DNA of 64,000 nucleotides from Janthinobacterium lividum (GCF_023509035.1 NZ_CP075583.1:6014001-6078000); one strand, 5' to 3'; shown: positions 8,450-18,653, numbered from the stretch's first letter. A program made the numbers and translations. Notes: generated from the letters alone by a model not told the origin.

Positions 8450-8890
8450 CTATTTCGCCAGTTCGATCAGCACGGCTGTGTACATCTGCAAGTTCAGCAG
8501 CAGCTGCTTTTCCGTGATGAACTCATGTTCGGAATGCCCCGTGTACACGGTGTGCGGCATGGCCGGGCCAAAGCTGACGGCGCGCCTTCCAGCCGTCGAA
8601 GGCAGCCGTCACCTGCTGCTGCAACACGGCCACGTCGCAATCGGTCCCTTATCGTCTTCCGTGCCCCGTCGCAGCAGTTTTCCAGGTTTGCTGGTACGGT
8701 CCAGTTCGAACGGCGAACGGGTCCATTTGGCGGGGTTTACGAGCTGCACGTCGCCATGCGTGATGACGCCCCCCGTTTGCTGCCGTTCCCCATGCCGATG
8801 ATCAGCGATTCAGGGTAGGTGGCCAACGCGTAGCTGGCCGTCTCCGGCACCTGCAAGCTGAAGGGCGCACCGATTTCCAATCGGCATGAG
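8450..8890 (-). pseudogene. remnant of M20 family dipeptidase
   Basis: Read on the minus strand, fragments of one M20 metallopeptidase appear in order but in different frames. An N-terminal piece ([19 protein letters not shown]) is followed after a frameshift by GGVITHGDVQLVNPAKW and GTEDDKGPIAT. A large internal deletion follows, then a C-terminal tail containing MPHTVYTGHSEHEFITEKQ and ending in a TAG at 8450-8452. Roughly 250 central residues expected for the family are missing. No intact start is seen. Confidence 0.7.
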
Positions 8891-9040
8891 TTTTTTACCG
8901 ATCAGTACGCAAATTCCCGATTCGCATTATCATGTGCACAGCCTGTCTTCCCCGCCATGCTGTCATGGGTGACCCTGCCAGCGTCAGGGGATAGACAAAT
9001 CGTCCATTGTGATTTTCCACCACGTCTCGATATCGCTACC

Positions 9041-10039
9041 ATGATTCCATTTTCCATACTCGACCTGGCCCCCATCGCCGAAGGCAGCGACGCCAGCCAG
9101 TCGTTCAAGAACACGCTCGACCTGGCGCAGCACGGCGAACGCTGGGGCTACCAGCGCTACTGGCTGGCCGAACACCACGGCATGCCCGGCATCGCCAGCG
9201 CCGCCACGGCCGTCGTCATCGCCCATGTGGCGGCCGGCACGAAAACCATCCGCGTGGGCGCGGGCGGCGTGATGCTGCCGAACCACTCGCCGCTGGTCAT
9301 CGCGGAACAGTTCGGCACCCTGGAAGCGCTGCATCCGGGCCGCATCGACCTGGGCCTGGGCCGTGCGCCCGGCTCCGACCAGACGACGGCGCGCGCCCTG
9401 CGCCGCGACCTGCAGTCCGACGCGGAACAGTTTCCGCAAGACGTGCTGGAATTGATCGACTATATGTCCGACGAGCCGCGCCAGCGCGTGCTGGCCGTGC
9501 CCGGCAAAGGCGCGAAAGTGCCCGTGTGGATACTGGGGTCGAGCCTGTTCGGCGCCCAGCTGGCCGCCCACCTGGGCTTGCCGTATGCGTTTGCCTCGCA
9601 CTTCGCGCCGCAAATGATGAAGCAAGCCGTGGCCTATTACCGCGAACACTTCAAGCCATCGAAGCAGCTGGCCAAGCCGTACGTGATGCTGGGCTTCAAT
9701 GTGTTTGCCGCCGACACGGATGCGGAGGCGCACCTGCGCGCCACGTCGATGCAGCAAGCATTCGTCAACCTGCGCACGGGCCGCCCGTCGCGCTTGCAGC
9801 CGCCCGTGCCCGGCTATCTGGAACAGCTGGGGCCGCAGGAACGCGCCATGCTCGATTCCGTCCTGTCCTGCACGGCCATCGGCGCGCCGGAGACCATCAA
9901 GGCCAAGATGGCCGCCTTCATCGCCGAGACGGGCGCCGACGAGCTGATGATCACCTCGCAGATCTTCGAGCACCAGCACCGTCTGCGCTCGTATGAAATC
10001 ACGGCGCAGGTGCATGCGGAGCTGGCGCAGCAACAGTAA
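9041..10039 (+). CDS. LLM class flavin-dependent oxidoreductase
   Basis: A 332-residue luciferase-like monooxygenase family protein (FMN/F420-type TIM barrel). Typical stretches: [12 protein letters not shown] at the N-terminus, [15 protein letters not shown] near 45, [25 protein letters not shown] (in two parts: [14 protein letters not shown] and [10 protein letters not shown]), and LGLGRAPG. The family matches the MsnO8-type oxidoreductases; the substrate is unknown. The ATG at 9041 is taken because the conserved domain begins there, although the frame is open to 8957. Confidence 0.88.
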   Translation: MIPFSILDLAPIAEGSDASQSFKNTLDLAQHGERWGYQRYWLAEHHGMPGIASAATAVVIAHVAAGTKTIRVGAGGVMLPNHSPLVIAEQFGTLEALHPGRIDLGLGRAPGSDQTTARALRRDLQSDAEQFPQDVLELIDYMSDEPRQRVLAVPGKGAKVPVWILGSSLFGAQLAAHLGLPYAFASHFAPQMMKQAVAYYREHFKPSKQLAKPYVMLGFNVFAADTDAEAHLRATSMQQAFVNLRTGRPSRLQPPVPGYLEQLGPQERAMLDSVLSCTAIGAPETIKAKMAAFIAETGADELMITSQIFEHQHRLRSYEITAQVHAELAQQQ

Positions 10040-10082
10040 CTGCAAGGTTTTCTCCCTCGGTATATCCCCCTATACCCTTTTC

Positions 10083-10115
10083 CCGGCCGTCGGCAACGAT
10101 CGCCGGGATTTTTTT
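10083..10115 (+). terminator. intrinsic terminator of the LLM oxidoreductase gene
   Basis: CCCGGC/GCCGGG stem with a 14-nt loop, followed by a T-rich ATTTTTTT tract. Confidence 0.6.
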
Positions 10116-10378
10116 GCCTGCAACATTTAGCGGCTTACCTTATACGAAATCAGTCGTTCCATCGGCGTAAGGCGGCCTCTATGATGTTTCTCGTTGAAAC
10201 AGCCGTTACCACGGCTGGACCGCCATGGCGCGCCCTGGCGGCGCACTGAATCTCCGCCCCTGCTACCCGCACCGGGCACCACGCAGCATCACCCTCTCCA
10301 TTTTCCATGGCCACGCCGGCCAGGCCGCGACACGCCTGTCCGCATGACCTGACAGCCCTTTTCATGAAAGCAGACGCA
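10116..10378. other. non-coding interval upstream of the TonB receptor
   Basis: About 260 bp (340 bp counting from the previous stop) with no supportable gene. The only structure seen is a short hairpin CAGCCG/CGGCTG near 10200-10217. It presumably holds the promoter and leader of the receptor operon; no clear Fur box or riboswitch was recognised. Confidence 0.4.
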
Positions 10379-12556
10379 ATGAAGCAACGACAGGCAGCGC
10401 AAGGCTACCGGACACTGAGCCTCTTCACCACCCTGATGCTGGGTGCGGGCCTGCAGGCGCAGGCGGCAGGCGATACGGCAGACGCGGCGGCGGAATCGGC
10501 CGCCGCTGCAGCCGCGGCTGGCCCAGTCGCCGTCATCACCGTGAACGGCGACCGGGCCCCGGCGGAACGGCTGGCAGCGGGCGCCCTCGGTGCGCGCTCG
10601 GACCTGGAAACGCCGTTTTCCACGGCCCAGGTCAGCAGCGCGCAGATCGAGGACCGGCAGATCAAGAGCCTGGGCACGTTGTTTGCCGGCGACGCCTCGG
10701 TGGCGTCGAAAGGCGGCACCTTCACGCAAAGCGCCTACGCCGTCAGCGTGCGCGGCCTGACCCTCGATTTCACCAACGGCTACAAGATCGACGGCCAGCC
10801 CTTCCAGATGTATGGCGTCGAACTGCCGCTGGAAATGTTCGAATCGGTGCAGCTGCTGAAAGGCGCCACGGGTTTTTTGTACGGCTTCAGCGCGCCGGGC
10901 GGCATCATCAATTATGTTTCGAAAAAGCCCGTCGAGCAGGCCCTGTTCGGCGCCGACATCGGCTACACGGACAGCGGCGTGTTCAGCCAGCATATCGATG
11001 CGGGCGGCCGCGCGGGCGAGGATGGCCGCTATGGCTACCGCGTCAACCTGTCGCACGAACAGGGCGAAACATACAACGGCGCCTATCTGCGCCGCAAGGC
11101 GGGCGCGCTGGCCGTCGATGCGCGCCTGCAGCCCGGCCTGACCTGGAGCGCACAGCTGCTGTACCAGGAGCGCGACTTGCAAGGCGGCGTGCCGACCATG
11201 TCGCTGGCCGTGTTTCCCGTGCGCAGCGCCCTGCCCGCTCCCGTCAGCGGCAAGCGCGACCTGGGCGCCTATGCCAGCACCTATTATGATTCGACCATGT
11301 GGCTGGCCAGCACGGCGCTGGCGTGGAAGATCAATAGCGACTGGCAAGCCAATGTCAGCTATGGCCATACGGAAAAGCGCATCGACAGTTCCTATGAAAC
11401 GCTGTACCTGACGAGCCAGTCGGGCGGCTACAGCAACCGCCTGAACCCGTTCTACGCACCGACGCTGACGTATGACTCACTGCAAGGCATGCTCGAAGGC
11501 ACCTTCCACACAGGCGCCATCGTGCACAAGATCGCCGCCGGCTTCAATTATCAGACGCTGGACCGCACGCTCAACGTGACGCCGTCGCTGAGCATTTTCA
11601 GCGGCAAGACCACGGGCAATCTGTACCAGGCGCCACCCGTGCTGGTCGATACCTCGAACGTCAACCGCCAGGCCTTCTACACCATCTCCGACTACACGCA
11701 GAAATCGGTCTTCCTCAGCGACACGGTGGCATTCGCGCCGCACTGGTCGCTGCTGGCGGGCTTGCGCTACATGGACTACGAGAACAACAACTTCGCCGCC
11801 AGCGGCGCGCGCACCAGCAACTATCACAAGAAACCCCTCACGCCCACCGTGGCCCTGCTGTACCAGCCTACGAACGCGCTGACCGTGTACGGCAATTACG
11901 TGGAAGCGCTGGAAGACGGCGGCACCGTATCGAATGTCTACGCGAATGCGAATACCGTGCTGTCCCCGCTGAAAAGCCGGCAGGTGGAATTCGGTCTGAA
12001 GGCCGATCACGCGAAATGGGGCGCCAGCGCCGCTTTGTTCCGCATCAAGCGCGGCGCCGCATACGCCGACTACAGCAGCAACAGCCAGGGCATTTACGTG
12101 CAGGGCGGCGAACTGCGCTACCAGGGGCTGGAGCTCAACGGTCGCGCTGACCTCACGCGCGACTTCGAAGCGACGGCCGGCGCCACCTGGCTCGACGCCA
12201 CCTACCAGGCCACCAGTCCCGCCATCGTCGGCAACCGCATCGAAAGCACGCCGCGCTTCCAGGCGGCGCTGGGTGTAATCGCCAAGGTGCGCGCCGTGCC
12301 CGGCCTGTCGCTGCATGCCAACACCAGCTATGTGGGCGCGCAGTCAGCCAACAGCGCCAATGCCTGGAGCGTGCCAGCCGTCACCCTGGCCAGCGCGGGC
12401 GGCGCCTTCCGCAGCCGCCTGGGCGAAAACGCCGTCAGTTATCGCCTGGAAATCAGCAACCTGGCCAACCGCGCCTACTGGAATTCCACCGGCTCGAACG
12501 CCCTGCAGCCCGGCGCGCCGCGCACCATTTCGCTGAACGCCCGCATCGATCTTTAA
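10379..12556 (+). CDS. TonB-dependent siderophore-type receptor
   Basis: A ~725-residue outer-membrane receptor: signal peptide (cleavage about GLQAQA), an Ala-rich linker, plug domain (about 55-190, with VRGLTLDFTNGYKIDGQPF and LLKGATGFLYGFSAPGG) and a beta-barrel ending in SLNARIDL with an aromatic-poor terminus. The plug resembles ferric-siderophore receptors. Being first in an operon with a sulfatase and its maturase suggests it may import a sulfated ligand instead. The start at 10379 gives a compact signal peptide; ATG at 10364 is equally possible. Confidence 0.88.
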   Translation: MKQRQAAQGYRTLSLFTTLMLGAGLQAQAAGDTADAAAESAAAAAAAGPVAVITVNGDRAPAERLAAGALGARSDLETPFSTAQVSSAQIEDRQIKSLGTLFAGDASVASKGGTFTQSAYAVSVRGLTLDFTNGYKIDGQPFQMYGVELPLEMFESVQLLKGATGFLYGFSAPGGIINYVSKKPVEQALFGADIGYTDSGVFSQHIDAGGRAGEDGRYGYRVNLSHEQGETYNGAYLRRKAGALAVDARLQPGLTWSAQLLYQERDLQGGVPTMSLAVFPVRSALPAPVSGKRDLGAYASTYYDSTMWLASTALAWKINSDWQANVSYGHTEKRIDSSYETLYLTSQSGGYSNRLNPFYAPTLTYDSLQGMLEGTFHTGAIVHKIAAGFNYQTLDRTLNVTPSLSIFSGKTTGNLYQAPPVLVDTSNVNRQAFYTISDYTQKSVFLSDTVAFAPHWSLLAGLRYMDYENNNFAASGARTSNYHKKPLTPTVALLYQPTNALTVYGNYVEALEDGGTVSNVYANANTVLSPLKSRQVEFGLKADHAKWGASAALFRIKRGAAYADYSSNSQGIYVQGGELRYQGLELNGRADLTRDFEATAGATWLDATYQATSPAIVGNRIESTPRFQAALGVIAKVRAVPGLSLHANTSYVGAQSANSANAWSVPAVTLASAGGAFRSRLGENAVSYRLEISNLANRAYWNSTGSNALQPGAPRTISLNARIDL

Positions 12557-12571
12557 TCAAGGAAAACTGAG

Positions 12572-14580
12572 ATGACCACTCCCCCTCTCCCCCGCCGCCA
12601 CGGCCGCAAGATCGGCGCCATCCTGGCCCTGAGCAGCCTGGCCGCCACCCTCAGCGCGTATGGCGCGCTGGACGTGACGCCCACCACCATTCTCGCCACG
12701 CCCGCCGCGCCGGTGGCGAAAAGGCCGAACATCCTCTACATCATGGCCGATGACCTCGGCTATTCCGACATCGGCGCCTTTGGCGGCGAGATCGAGACGC
12801 CCAACCTCGACGCCCTGGCGCGCGGCGGGCGCCTGCTGACCAACCACCATACGGGCACCGTCTGCGCCATCACGCGCTCGATGCTCATTTCCGGCACCGA
12901 CCACCACCTGGTGGGCGAAGGCACGATGGGCGCGCCGCGCGACGAGCGACGCGGCTTGCCCGGCTACGAAGGCTACCTGAACGACAGCGCCCTGTCGCTG
13001 GCGCAGTTGCTCAAGGATGGCGGCTACCATACCTACATGGCCGGCAAATGGCACCTGGGTTCCAGTATCGCCGGCGGCGCCGCCGACCAGGGCAAGACAC
13101 CCGACCAGTGGGGTTTCGAGCGCAGCTACGCCCTGTTGCCTGGCGCAGCGCGCAATCACTTCGGCCACGAGCCGGCCGATTCGCGCAACTACACGGAAGA
13201 TGGCCGCTATGTGCGCCCCGGCGAGCCCAGCACGCCGGGCGGCAGCCCGGAAGCGTTTTACTCCACCGATTTCTATACACAAAAGCTGATCAGCTACATC
13301 GATTCCCGGCGCGGCGACGGCAAGCCCTTCTTTGCCTACGCCGCCTACACCTCGCCGCACTGGCCATTGCAAGTGCCGGAACCCTATCTGAGCAAGTACA
13401 AGGGCCGCTATGACCAGGGCTACGAGGTGGTGCGCGCCGCGCGCATCGCGCGCATGAAGGCGCTGGGCATCATCCCCGCCGACTTTACGCCGTTCGGCGG
13501 GGTGCCCGACCTGCCCACGCGCACGCCGGCCAGCGCCAACAACGACACGCCACAGGCGCGCTACGTGAACGCCAACCATGGCGCGGAACTGGGCTATGTC
13601 GACCATGGCCCCGGCAATGTCAACAAACGCTGGAGCAGCCTGACGCCACTAGAGAAGAAAGCCCAGGCGCGCTACATGGAAATCTATGCGGGCATGGTGG
13701 ATAACCTCGACCACAACATCGGCCTGCTGATCCAGCATTTGAAGGATATCGGCGAGTACGAGAATACCTTCATCATGTTCCAGTCCGATAACGGTGCCGA
13801 AGGCTGGCCCATCAATGGCGGCGACGATCCGAAACTCACCGACGAGGCCAACGCCCAGCCCGAAGCCTATGCGCAACTGGGCCGCGACAATGGCAAGGCC
13901 AGCGCGCAGCGCCTGCAATACGGCTTGCGCTGGGCCGAGGTGAGCGCGGCGCCGTTCCGCAACGTCAAGGGCAATTTCCACGAAGGAGGCGTTTCGACGC
14001 CGCTGATCGTGCGCCTGCCGGGCCAGCAGCAGGGCGCTACGCCGCTGCACGCGTTCACCTTCGTTACCGACAACACGGCCACCTTCCTCGACCTGGCCGG
14101 CATCACCGCACCCTCGCAGCCGGCGCCGGCCGACATCGATGCGAAGACGGGACGCGACCGCAACCTGGGCAAGGTCGTGTATGGCACGCGCCATGTCTAC
14201 CCCATCACGGGCAAGTCGCTGCTGCCGCTGCTGCAGGAACGCCACGCCGGTCCCGTGCACACGGCGCCGTTCCGGCGACGAGTCGTATGGCCGCGCCTAT
14301 TTGTTCAGCGCCGATGGCCGCTGGAAAGCTGTCTGGGCGGAACCGCCGCAAGGCCCCGTCTCCGGCGCCTGGCAACTGTTCGACCTGCACACGGACCGCG
14401 GTGAAAACTCATGACGTGGCGGGCCAGCACGCGGCACTGACGGCGCAACTGGTGGCGCAATGGAAGACCTATATGCAGCAAGTGGGCGGCGTCGAACCGC
14501 TGCGTCCGGGCGGATTCTATGGCATCAAGTTCCCCACCGAGCCCAAGGATGGCAAGGCCGCCGCGGCGGGCCGCCCATGA
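12572..14580 (+). pseudogene. arylsulfatase, 3' end broken by two frameshifts
   Basis: A sulfatase-family hydrolase with an exported N-terminus. ILYIMADDLGYSDIG near residue 50 supplies metal-binding Asp residues. The formylglycine site is CAITRSMLISG near 98-108, a Cys-type site. Conserved MAGKWHLG and a QSDNGAE segment follow. The frame is intact to about 14265. The remaining C-terminus continues as GDESYGRAYLFSADG in the next frame (apparent 2-nt loss near 14270), then as HDVAGQHAALTAQ in the third frame (apparent extra A in an A4 run near 14402). Unrepaired, the product has a 610-residue scrambled tail. It overlaps the maturase gene (ATGA). Confidence 0.8.
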
Positions 14581-15602
14581 GGCTGCGTGCCGTCTGCCTG
14601 GCTGCCATGCTGCTGGCCAGCCTGCCACTGACCGGCTGCGACCGGCTGCCTGCCGCTCAGGCCGCCGCCCGGCCCATGCCCGCGGCGCTGGGCAGCGAAG
14701 CGCTGTGCGCGGCCGGCACGGGCTTGCCTGCAGGCTGGGGCCGCCAGAAACAGGCGGGCATGGCCTGGATACCATCGGGCAACTTTATCCTCGGCAGCCG
14801 GCAAGGCTACGCCGATGAGCGCCCTGCCAGCGCGTCGCAGGCAGTGGCCGGCTTTTGGATGGACCAGACGGAAGTGAGCAACGCCCAGTTCGCTGCCTTC
14901 GTGCAGGCCACCGCTTACGTGACGCAGGCAGAGCAGGAAGGCGGCGCCGTCGTCTTCCACCAGCCCACGCAGGAAGAACTGGCCCGGCGGCCCTACGCAT
15001 GGTGGACGTATGTGAAGGGCGCCGACTGGCGCCATCCCACCGGTCCGGCATCTGGCGCGCCGGCAGGCAACACGCCCGTCACCATGGTGACGCAAGCCGA
15101 TGCGCTGGCCTATGCGCGCTGGCTCGGGCGCGACCTGCCCACTGAAGCGGAATGGGAATACGCGGCCAAGGCGGGCCGCAGCGACGCCGAGCTGGACAAG
15201 GCGCCCGTCGACAGCCAGCGCCAACCCACGGCCAATTACTGGCAAGGCGCCTTTCCGCTGCTCAATACACAGCAAGACCATCACGCGGGCCTGGCGCCCG
15301 TCGGCTGCTATCAGGCCAACGCCTTTGCCTTGTATGACATGATCGGCAATGCCTGGGAATGGACGCGCGACGCCTACAGCGGCGCGCACCAGGCGCACGC
15401 GAATGGCGACACGGCCGCCGTGGCAGCCGCAGCACGGCGCACAGTGCCGCTGCAGCCCAACCAGCCCATGGTCATCAAGGGCGGCTCCTTCCTGTGTTCG
15501 CCCGACTTTTGCGTGCGCTACCGCGCCTCGGCCCGCGAAGCGCAGGAAGCGGACCTGGGCGCCGCGCATATCGGCTTTCGCACCGTGCTGCGCGACAGCT
15601 GA
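14577..15602 (+). CDS. formylglycine-generating enzyme (SUMF1/FGE family), lipoprotein
   Basis: A 341-residue FGE-sulfatase domain protein. FGE oxidises the active-site Cys of sulfatases to formylglycine. A signal peptide with lipobox LTGC near residue 20 predicts a membrane-anchored protein outside the cytoplasm. Domain hallmarks: WMDQTEVSNAQFAAFV, LPTEAEWEYAA, GNAWEWT, and the C-terminal GGSFLCSPDFCVRYR. The two Cys in this last motif match the catalytic pair of true FGEs, so it looks like an active maturase. The start overlaps the sulfatase stop (ATGA), linking enzyme and substrate. Confidence 0.9.
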   Translation: MRLRAVCLAAMLLASLPLTGCDRLPAAQAAARPMPAALGSEALCAAGTGLPAGWGRQKQAGMAWIPSGNFILGSRQGYADERPASASQAVAGFWMDQTEVSNAQFAAFVQATAYVTQAEQEGGAVVFHQPTQEELARRPYAWWTYVKGADWRHPTGPASGAPAGNTPVTMVTQADALAYARWLGRDLPTEAEWEYAAKAGRSDAELDKAPVDSQRQPTANYWQGAFPLLNTQQDHHAGLAPVGCYQANAFALYDMIGNAWEWTRDAYSGAHQAHANGDTAAVAAAARRTVPLQPNQPMVIKGGSFLCSPDFCVRYRASAREAQEADLGAAHIGFRTVLRDS

Positions 15603-15641
15603 GTGGTGGCCGTATGGCCTTTGAATGATTGCTGATCAGCA

Positions 15642-15675
15642 TGCCGGGCAAGGTCAAAATTGACCTTGCCCGGCA
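15642..15675. repeat. 34-bp near-perfect palindrome
   Basis: Two 16-nt arms, TGCCGGGCAAGGTCAA and its complement TTGACCTTGCCCGGCA, separated only by AA. It lies between the FGE stop and the MFS start, without a T-tract. It could be a terminator lacking a U-run, or an operator for the MFS gene. Confidence 0.7.
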
Positions 15676-15737
15676 GGAAATGCGCAGCCCCGCTATCATG
15701 CTCATCCAAAAGCGTCATTCCAAGAAAGTTGTATCGC

Positions 15738-16952
15738 ATGAAATCTGCACCATCTCATATCGACGCCAGCGCCCTGCTGACGTCGACCCGCATCCTGTTA
15801 TTCGCCCTGTCCGCCGGCGTGCTCGTCGCCAGCCTGTACTACGTGCAGCCGCTCACCTCCATGCTGGCCGCCTCGTTTGGCGTCAGCGTGCCGCAAGCGG
15901 GTTACCTGGTCACGGCCACGCAAATCGGCTATGTGCTGGGCATCGTGTTCCTGGTTCCGCTCAGTGACGTGCTGAACCGCCGCCAGTTGCTGACGTGGAT
16001 GCTGATCGCCAAGATCGGCGCCCTGCTGCTGGCCGCCACCAGCCAGAACATCATCGTCTTTGCCATCGCCAGTGTCTTGATGGGCATCACGGCCAGCGCC
16101 TTGATGGTCGTCACGGCCATGGTGGCTTCGTATGCGCCCGACCACAGCCGGGGCCGCATGGTGGGCACCGTCATGACGGGCTTGTTGTTGGGAATTCTGC
16201 TGGCCCGCACCGTGTCCGGCACGGTGTCGCAGATCAGCGGCGGCTGGCGCACCGTCTACGTGCTTGCCGCCATCGTCGTCGCGGCCCTGCTCGTCATGCT
16301 GCGCCGCATCCTGCCGAACGAGGCGCCGCGTGGCAAGCTGCAATACGGAAAATTGATGGCCTCGCTGGCCGACATCATCCGCCAGGAACCCTTGCTGCGC
16401 CAGCGCGCCCTGTTCTCGGGCCTGGGCCTGGGCACCTTCAGCGTGTTCTGGACGGGCCTGACCTTCTTGCTCAGCGGCGCGCCGTATCACTACTCGGAAA
16501 TGCAGATCGGCCTGTTCGGCCTGGCCGGCGCCACGGGCGCCTTTGCCGCCAACACGGCGGGCCGCATGGCCGACCGCGGCTACGCGCGCCAAGCCACCTG
16601 GCTGCTGGCCGTCGCCTCGATCGCGGGCTGGGCCTTGATCGGCTTTGGCGCCCATTCGCTGGTGCTGCTGCTGATCGGCATCGTCCTGCTGGACATGGGC
16701 GTGATGGGCTTGCAAGTGACGCACCAATCCATCATCTATAAACTGGCGCCGCATGCCCGCGCGCGCGTGACAACCGTGTTCATCGCGGGCGGCTTCATCG
16801 GCGCGTCGGCAGGCTCGGCCCTCGCCAGCGCCAGCTTCGCCGCTGGCGGCTGGCCCGCGCTGTGCATGGTGGGCGGCGCCATGCCGCTGTTGCTGCTGCT
16901 GGTGTGGAGCAAGTATCGCCACACGCAGCGGCGGCTGGAACAGGCTAGCTGA
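15738..16952 (+). CDS. MFS transporter (drug-efflux-like)
   Basis: A 404-residue, 12-helix major facilitator protein. The first helix pair contains VASLYYVQPLTSMLAASFGVS (in parts VASLYYVQPL and SMLAASFGVS) and the cytoplasmic loop VPLSDVLNRRQLL is the family A-motif. The YYVQPL stretch is typical of DHA1-type exporters, but the substrate is unknown. The ATG at 15738 gives a short hydrophilic leader before helix 1. Monocistronic; ends at a bidirectional terminator shared with the M28 peptidase gene. Confidence 0.85.
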   Translation: MKSAPSHIDASALLTSTRILLFALSAGVLVASLYYVQPLTSMLAASFGVSVPQAGYLVTATQIGYVLGIVFLVPLSDVLNRRQLLTWMLIAKIGALLLAATSQNIIVFAIASVLMGITASALMVVTAMVASYAPDHSRGRMVGTVMTGLLLGILLARTVSGTVSQISGGWRTVYVLAAIVVAALLVMLRRILPNEAPRGKLQYGKLMASLADIIRQEPLLRQRALFSGLGLGTFSVFWTGLTFLLSGAPYHYSEMQIGLFGLAGATGAFAANTAGRMADRGYARQATWLLAVASIAGWALIGFGAHSLVLLLIGIVLLDMGVMGLQVTHQSIIYKLAPHARARVTTVFIAGGFIGASAGSALASASFAAGGWPALCMVGGAMPLLLLLVWSKYRHTQRRLEQAS

Positions 16953-16958
16953 GACGCA

Positions 16959-16988
16959 AAAATACCGCTCAAGATTAAGCGGTATTTT
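16959..16988. terminator. bidirectional terminator
   Basis: AAATACCGCT/AGCGGTATTT stem with an 8-nt loop, flanked by A and T runs. It lies between the convergent MFS and M28 peptidase genes. Confidence 0.8.
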
Positions 16989-17000
16989 ATGCCGAGACAG

Positions 17001-18653
17001 TTACTTCGCCTGCTCGCGCGCCTTGCCAAACGCATCGCCCGCCTTCCAGGCCGGCATCTTGGCTGCGTTCGCCACGGCTTGCCCCAGGTTCAAGGTAAAT
17101 TGCGCCTGCTGCGTCATGCCGGACAAATCCCAGCTGGCGTCGTACTCATCGGTCACCTGATGGTAGCGGGGACCGTAGGCGGCCGCCTTGGCTTTCGACG
17201 CGGCCACGTCCTTGATGTACTCGCGTCCGCCATTGATGGAAAACGCGGGCACGCCCGCCTTGGCAAAGCTGAAATGGTCGCTGCGGAAATAGCCGCCGGC
17301 CAGGTCGGGACGCGCTTGCGCGATGTGCATGCCCATGGCTTTGGCCACCGTGGCCGCCATGGCCCCCAGCTCCGTGCGCTCGCTGCCCTGCGCGCCGATG
17401 TCGTGCGTGGCGCCGACAAAGTTCAGGCTGTCCAGGTTCAGCGCGGCGGCCGTCTTGTTCAAAGGCCACAGCGGGTCAGCCGCGTAGGCGGCGCTGCCCA
17501 GCAAGCCTTGTTCCTCCGCCGCTACCCACAGGAAGATCTGCGTGCGCTTCGCCGGCTTTTTCACGGCTTCCTGCGCCATGGCCAGCAAGCCGGCCGTACC
17601 GGAAGCATTGTCGACGGCACCGTTGTAGATCGTATCTCCCGCTTTTTCGTCACCTTCGCCTTGCTTGCCCAGGTGGTCCCAGTGGCCGCTGTAGATGACG
17701 GCTTCATCCTTCAATGTCGGATCCGTGCCCGGCACCATGCCGGCGATATTGAATTGCTCTACCTTGCGCACGGCGGACTTCATCTCGCCCGACAGCTTGG
17801 CATTCAAGGCGACGGCCTTGAAGTCCTTGCTTTCTGCTTGCGCGCGCAAGACGTCCAGGTCCTGGCCACCGGCCGTAAACAAACGGCGCGCCGCATCTTC
17901 CGCAATCCAGCCCTGCAGCGGCGTGCCGGCAGCGCGGTCGGCCAATTGGAAGCGCTCGCTGCCGCTCCAGCTGTTTTGCACCACGCTCCAGTCATACGAG
18001 GCGGATGGTTTCGTGTGGATCAGCAACACGCCAGCCGCGCCCTGGCGCTTGGCTTCCTCGAATTTGTAGGTCCAGCGGCCGTAATAGGTCAGCGCCTTGC
18101 CAGCAAAGCGGTTCGGCTCGGCAACAGTCGGCTGCGGGTCGTTGACCATCATGACGACGATCTTGTTTTTGACATCGGCTCCCTTGAAATCGTTCCAGCC
18201 CTCTTCCGGCGCCGTGATGCCGTAGCCGACGAATACGAGCGGCGCGTCCAAGGTGTGCGCGGCAACGGAGTCGCCCGTGGCCCAGACCCAGTCAGGACCA
18301 AAGGCCAGCGGCACGGCCTTGCCGCCCGCCACGGCTTGCAGGCTGCTGTCTTGTGGCAAGGACTTCACGCCGGCGATTTGCACGCTCTGGCGGTAGCTGT
18401 TTCCCCGCACGGGGCGCAGTCCGGCCATCTGCGCCTGGGTTTCCAAATAGGCCACCGTCAGGTCGGCGCCGCGCTGGCCCGTGCCCCGGCCCTCCAGTAA
18501 ATCGTTGGACAGGAAGGCCAGGTGGGCGCGCAGCGGGGCTTCCTGCACGATGGGCAAGCCGTGCGCGAAAGGCGCGGCGGCGTGCGCGGAAAACGCCAGC
18601 GCCAGGCTGGAAGCGAGCGCCGTGACGGCCAGGGAAGAAAACAGCTTCTGCAT
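17001..18653 (-). CDS. secreted M28 family zinc metallopeptidase with PA domain
   Basis: A 550-residue exported aminopeptidase-like enzyme. Signal peptide about 1-26 (AFSAHAAA). A protease-associated insert (about 140-290) sits inside the peptidase. Zinc-binding motifs: SGHWDHLG, YNGAVDNASG, AAEEQGLLGS with the catalytic Glu, NLDSL, and a late SDHFSFAKAGVP His. All M28 ligands appear present. It probably releases amino acids from peptides in the periplasm or medium. Monocistronic. Confidence 0.92.
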   Translation of the reverse strand: MQKLFSSLAVTALASSLALAFSAHAAAPFAHGLPIVQEAPLRAHLAFLSNDLLEGRGTGQRGADLTVAYLETQAQMAGLRPVRGNSYRQSVQIAGVKSLPQDSSLQAVAGGKAVPLAFGPDWVWATGDSVAAHTLDAPLVFVGYGITAPEEGWNDFKGADVKNKIVVMMVNDPQPTVAEPNRFAGKALTYYGRWTYKFEEAKRQGAAGVLLIHTKPSASYDWSVVQNSWSGSERFQLADRAAGTPLQGWIAEDAARRLFTAGGQDLDVLRAQAESKDFKAVALNAKLSGEMKSAVRKVEQFNIAGMVPGTDPTLKDEAVIYSGHWDHLGKQGEGDEKAGDTIYNGAVDNASGTAGLLAMAQEAVKKPAKRTQIFLWVAAEEQGLLGSAAYAADPLWPLNKTAAALNLDSLNFVGATHDIGAQGSERTELGAMAATVAKAMGMHIAQARPDLAGGYFRSDHFSFAKAGVPAFSINGGREYIKDVAASKAKAAAYGPRYHQVTDEYDASWDLSGMTQQAQFTLNLGQAVANAAKMPAWKAGDAFGKAREQAK

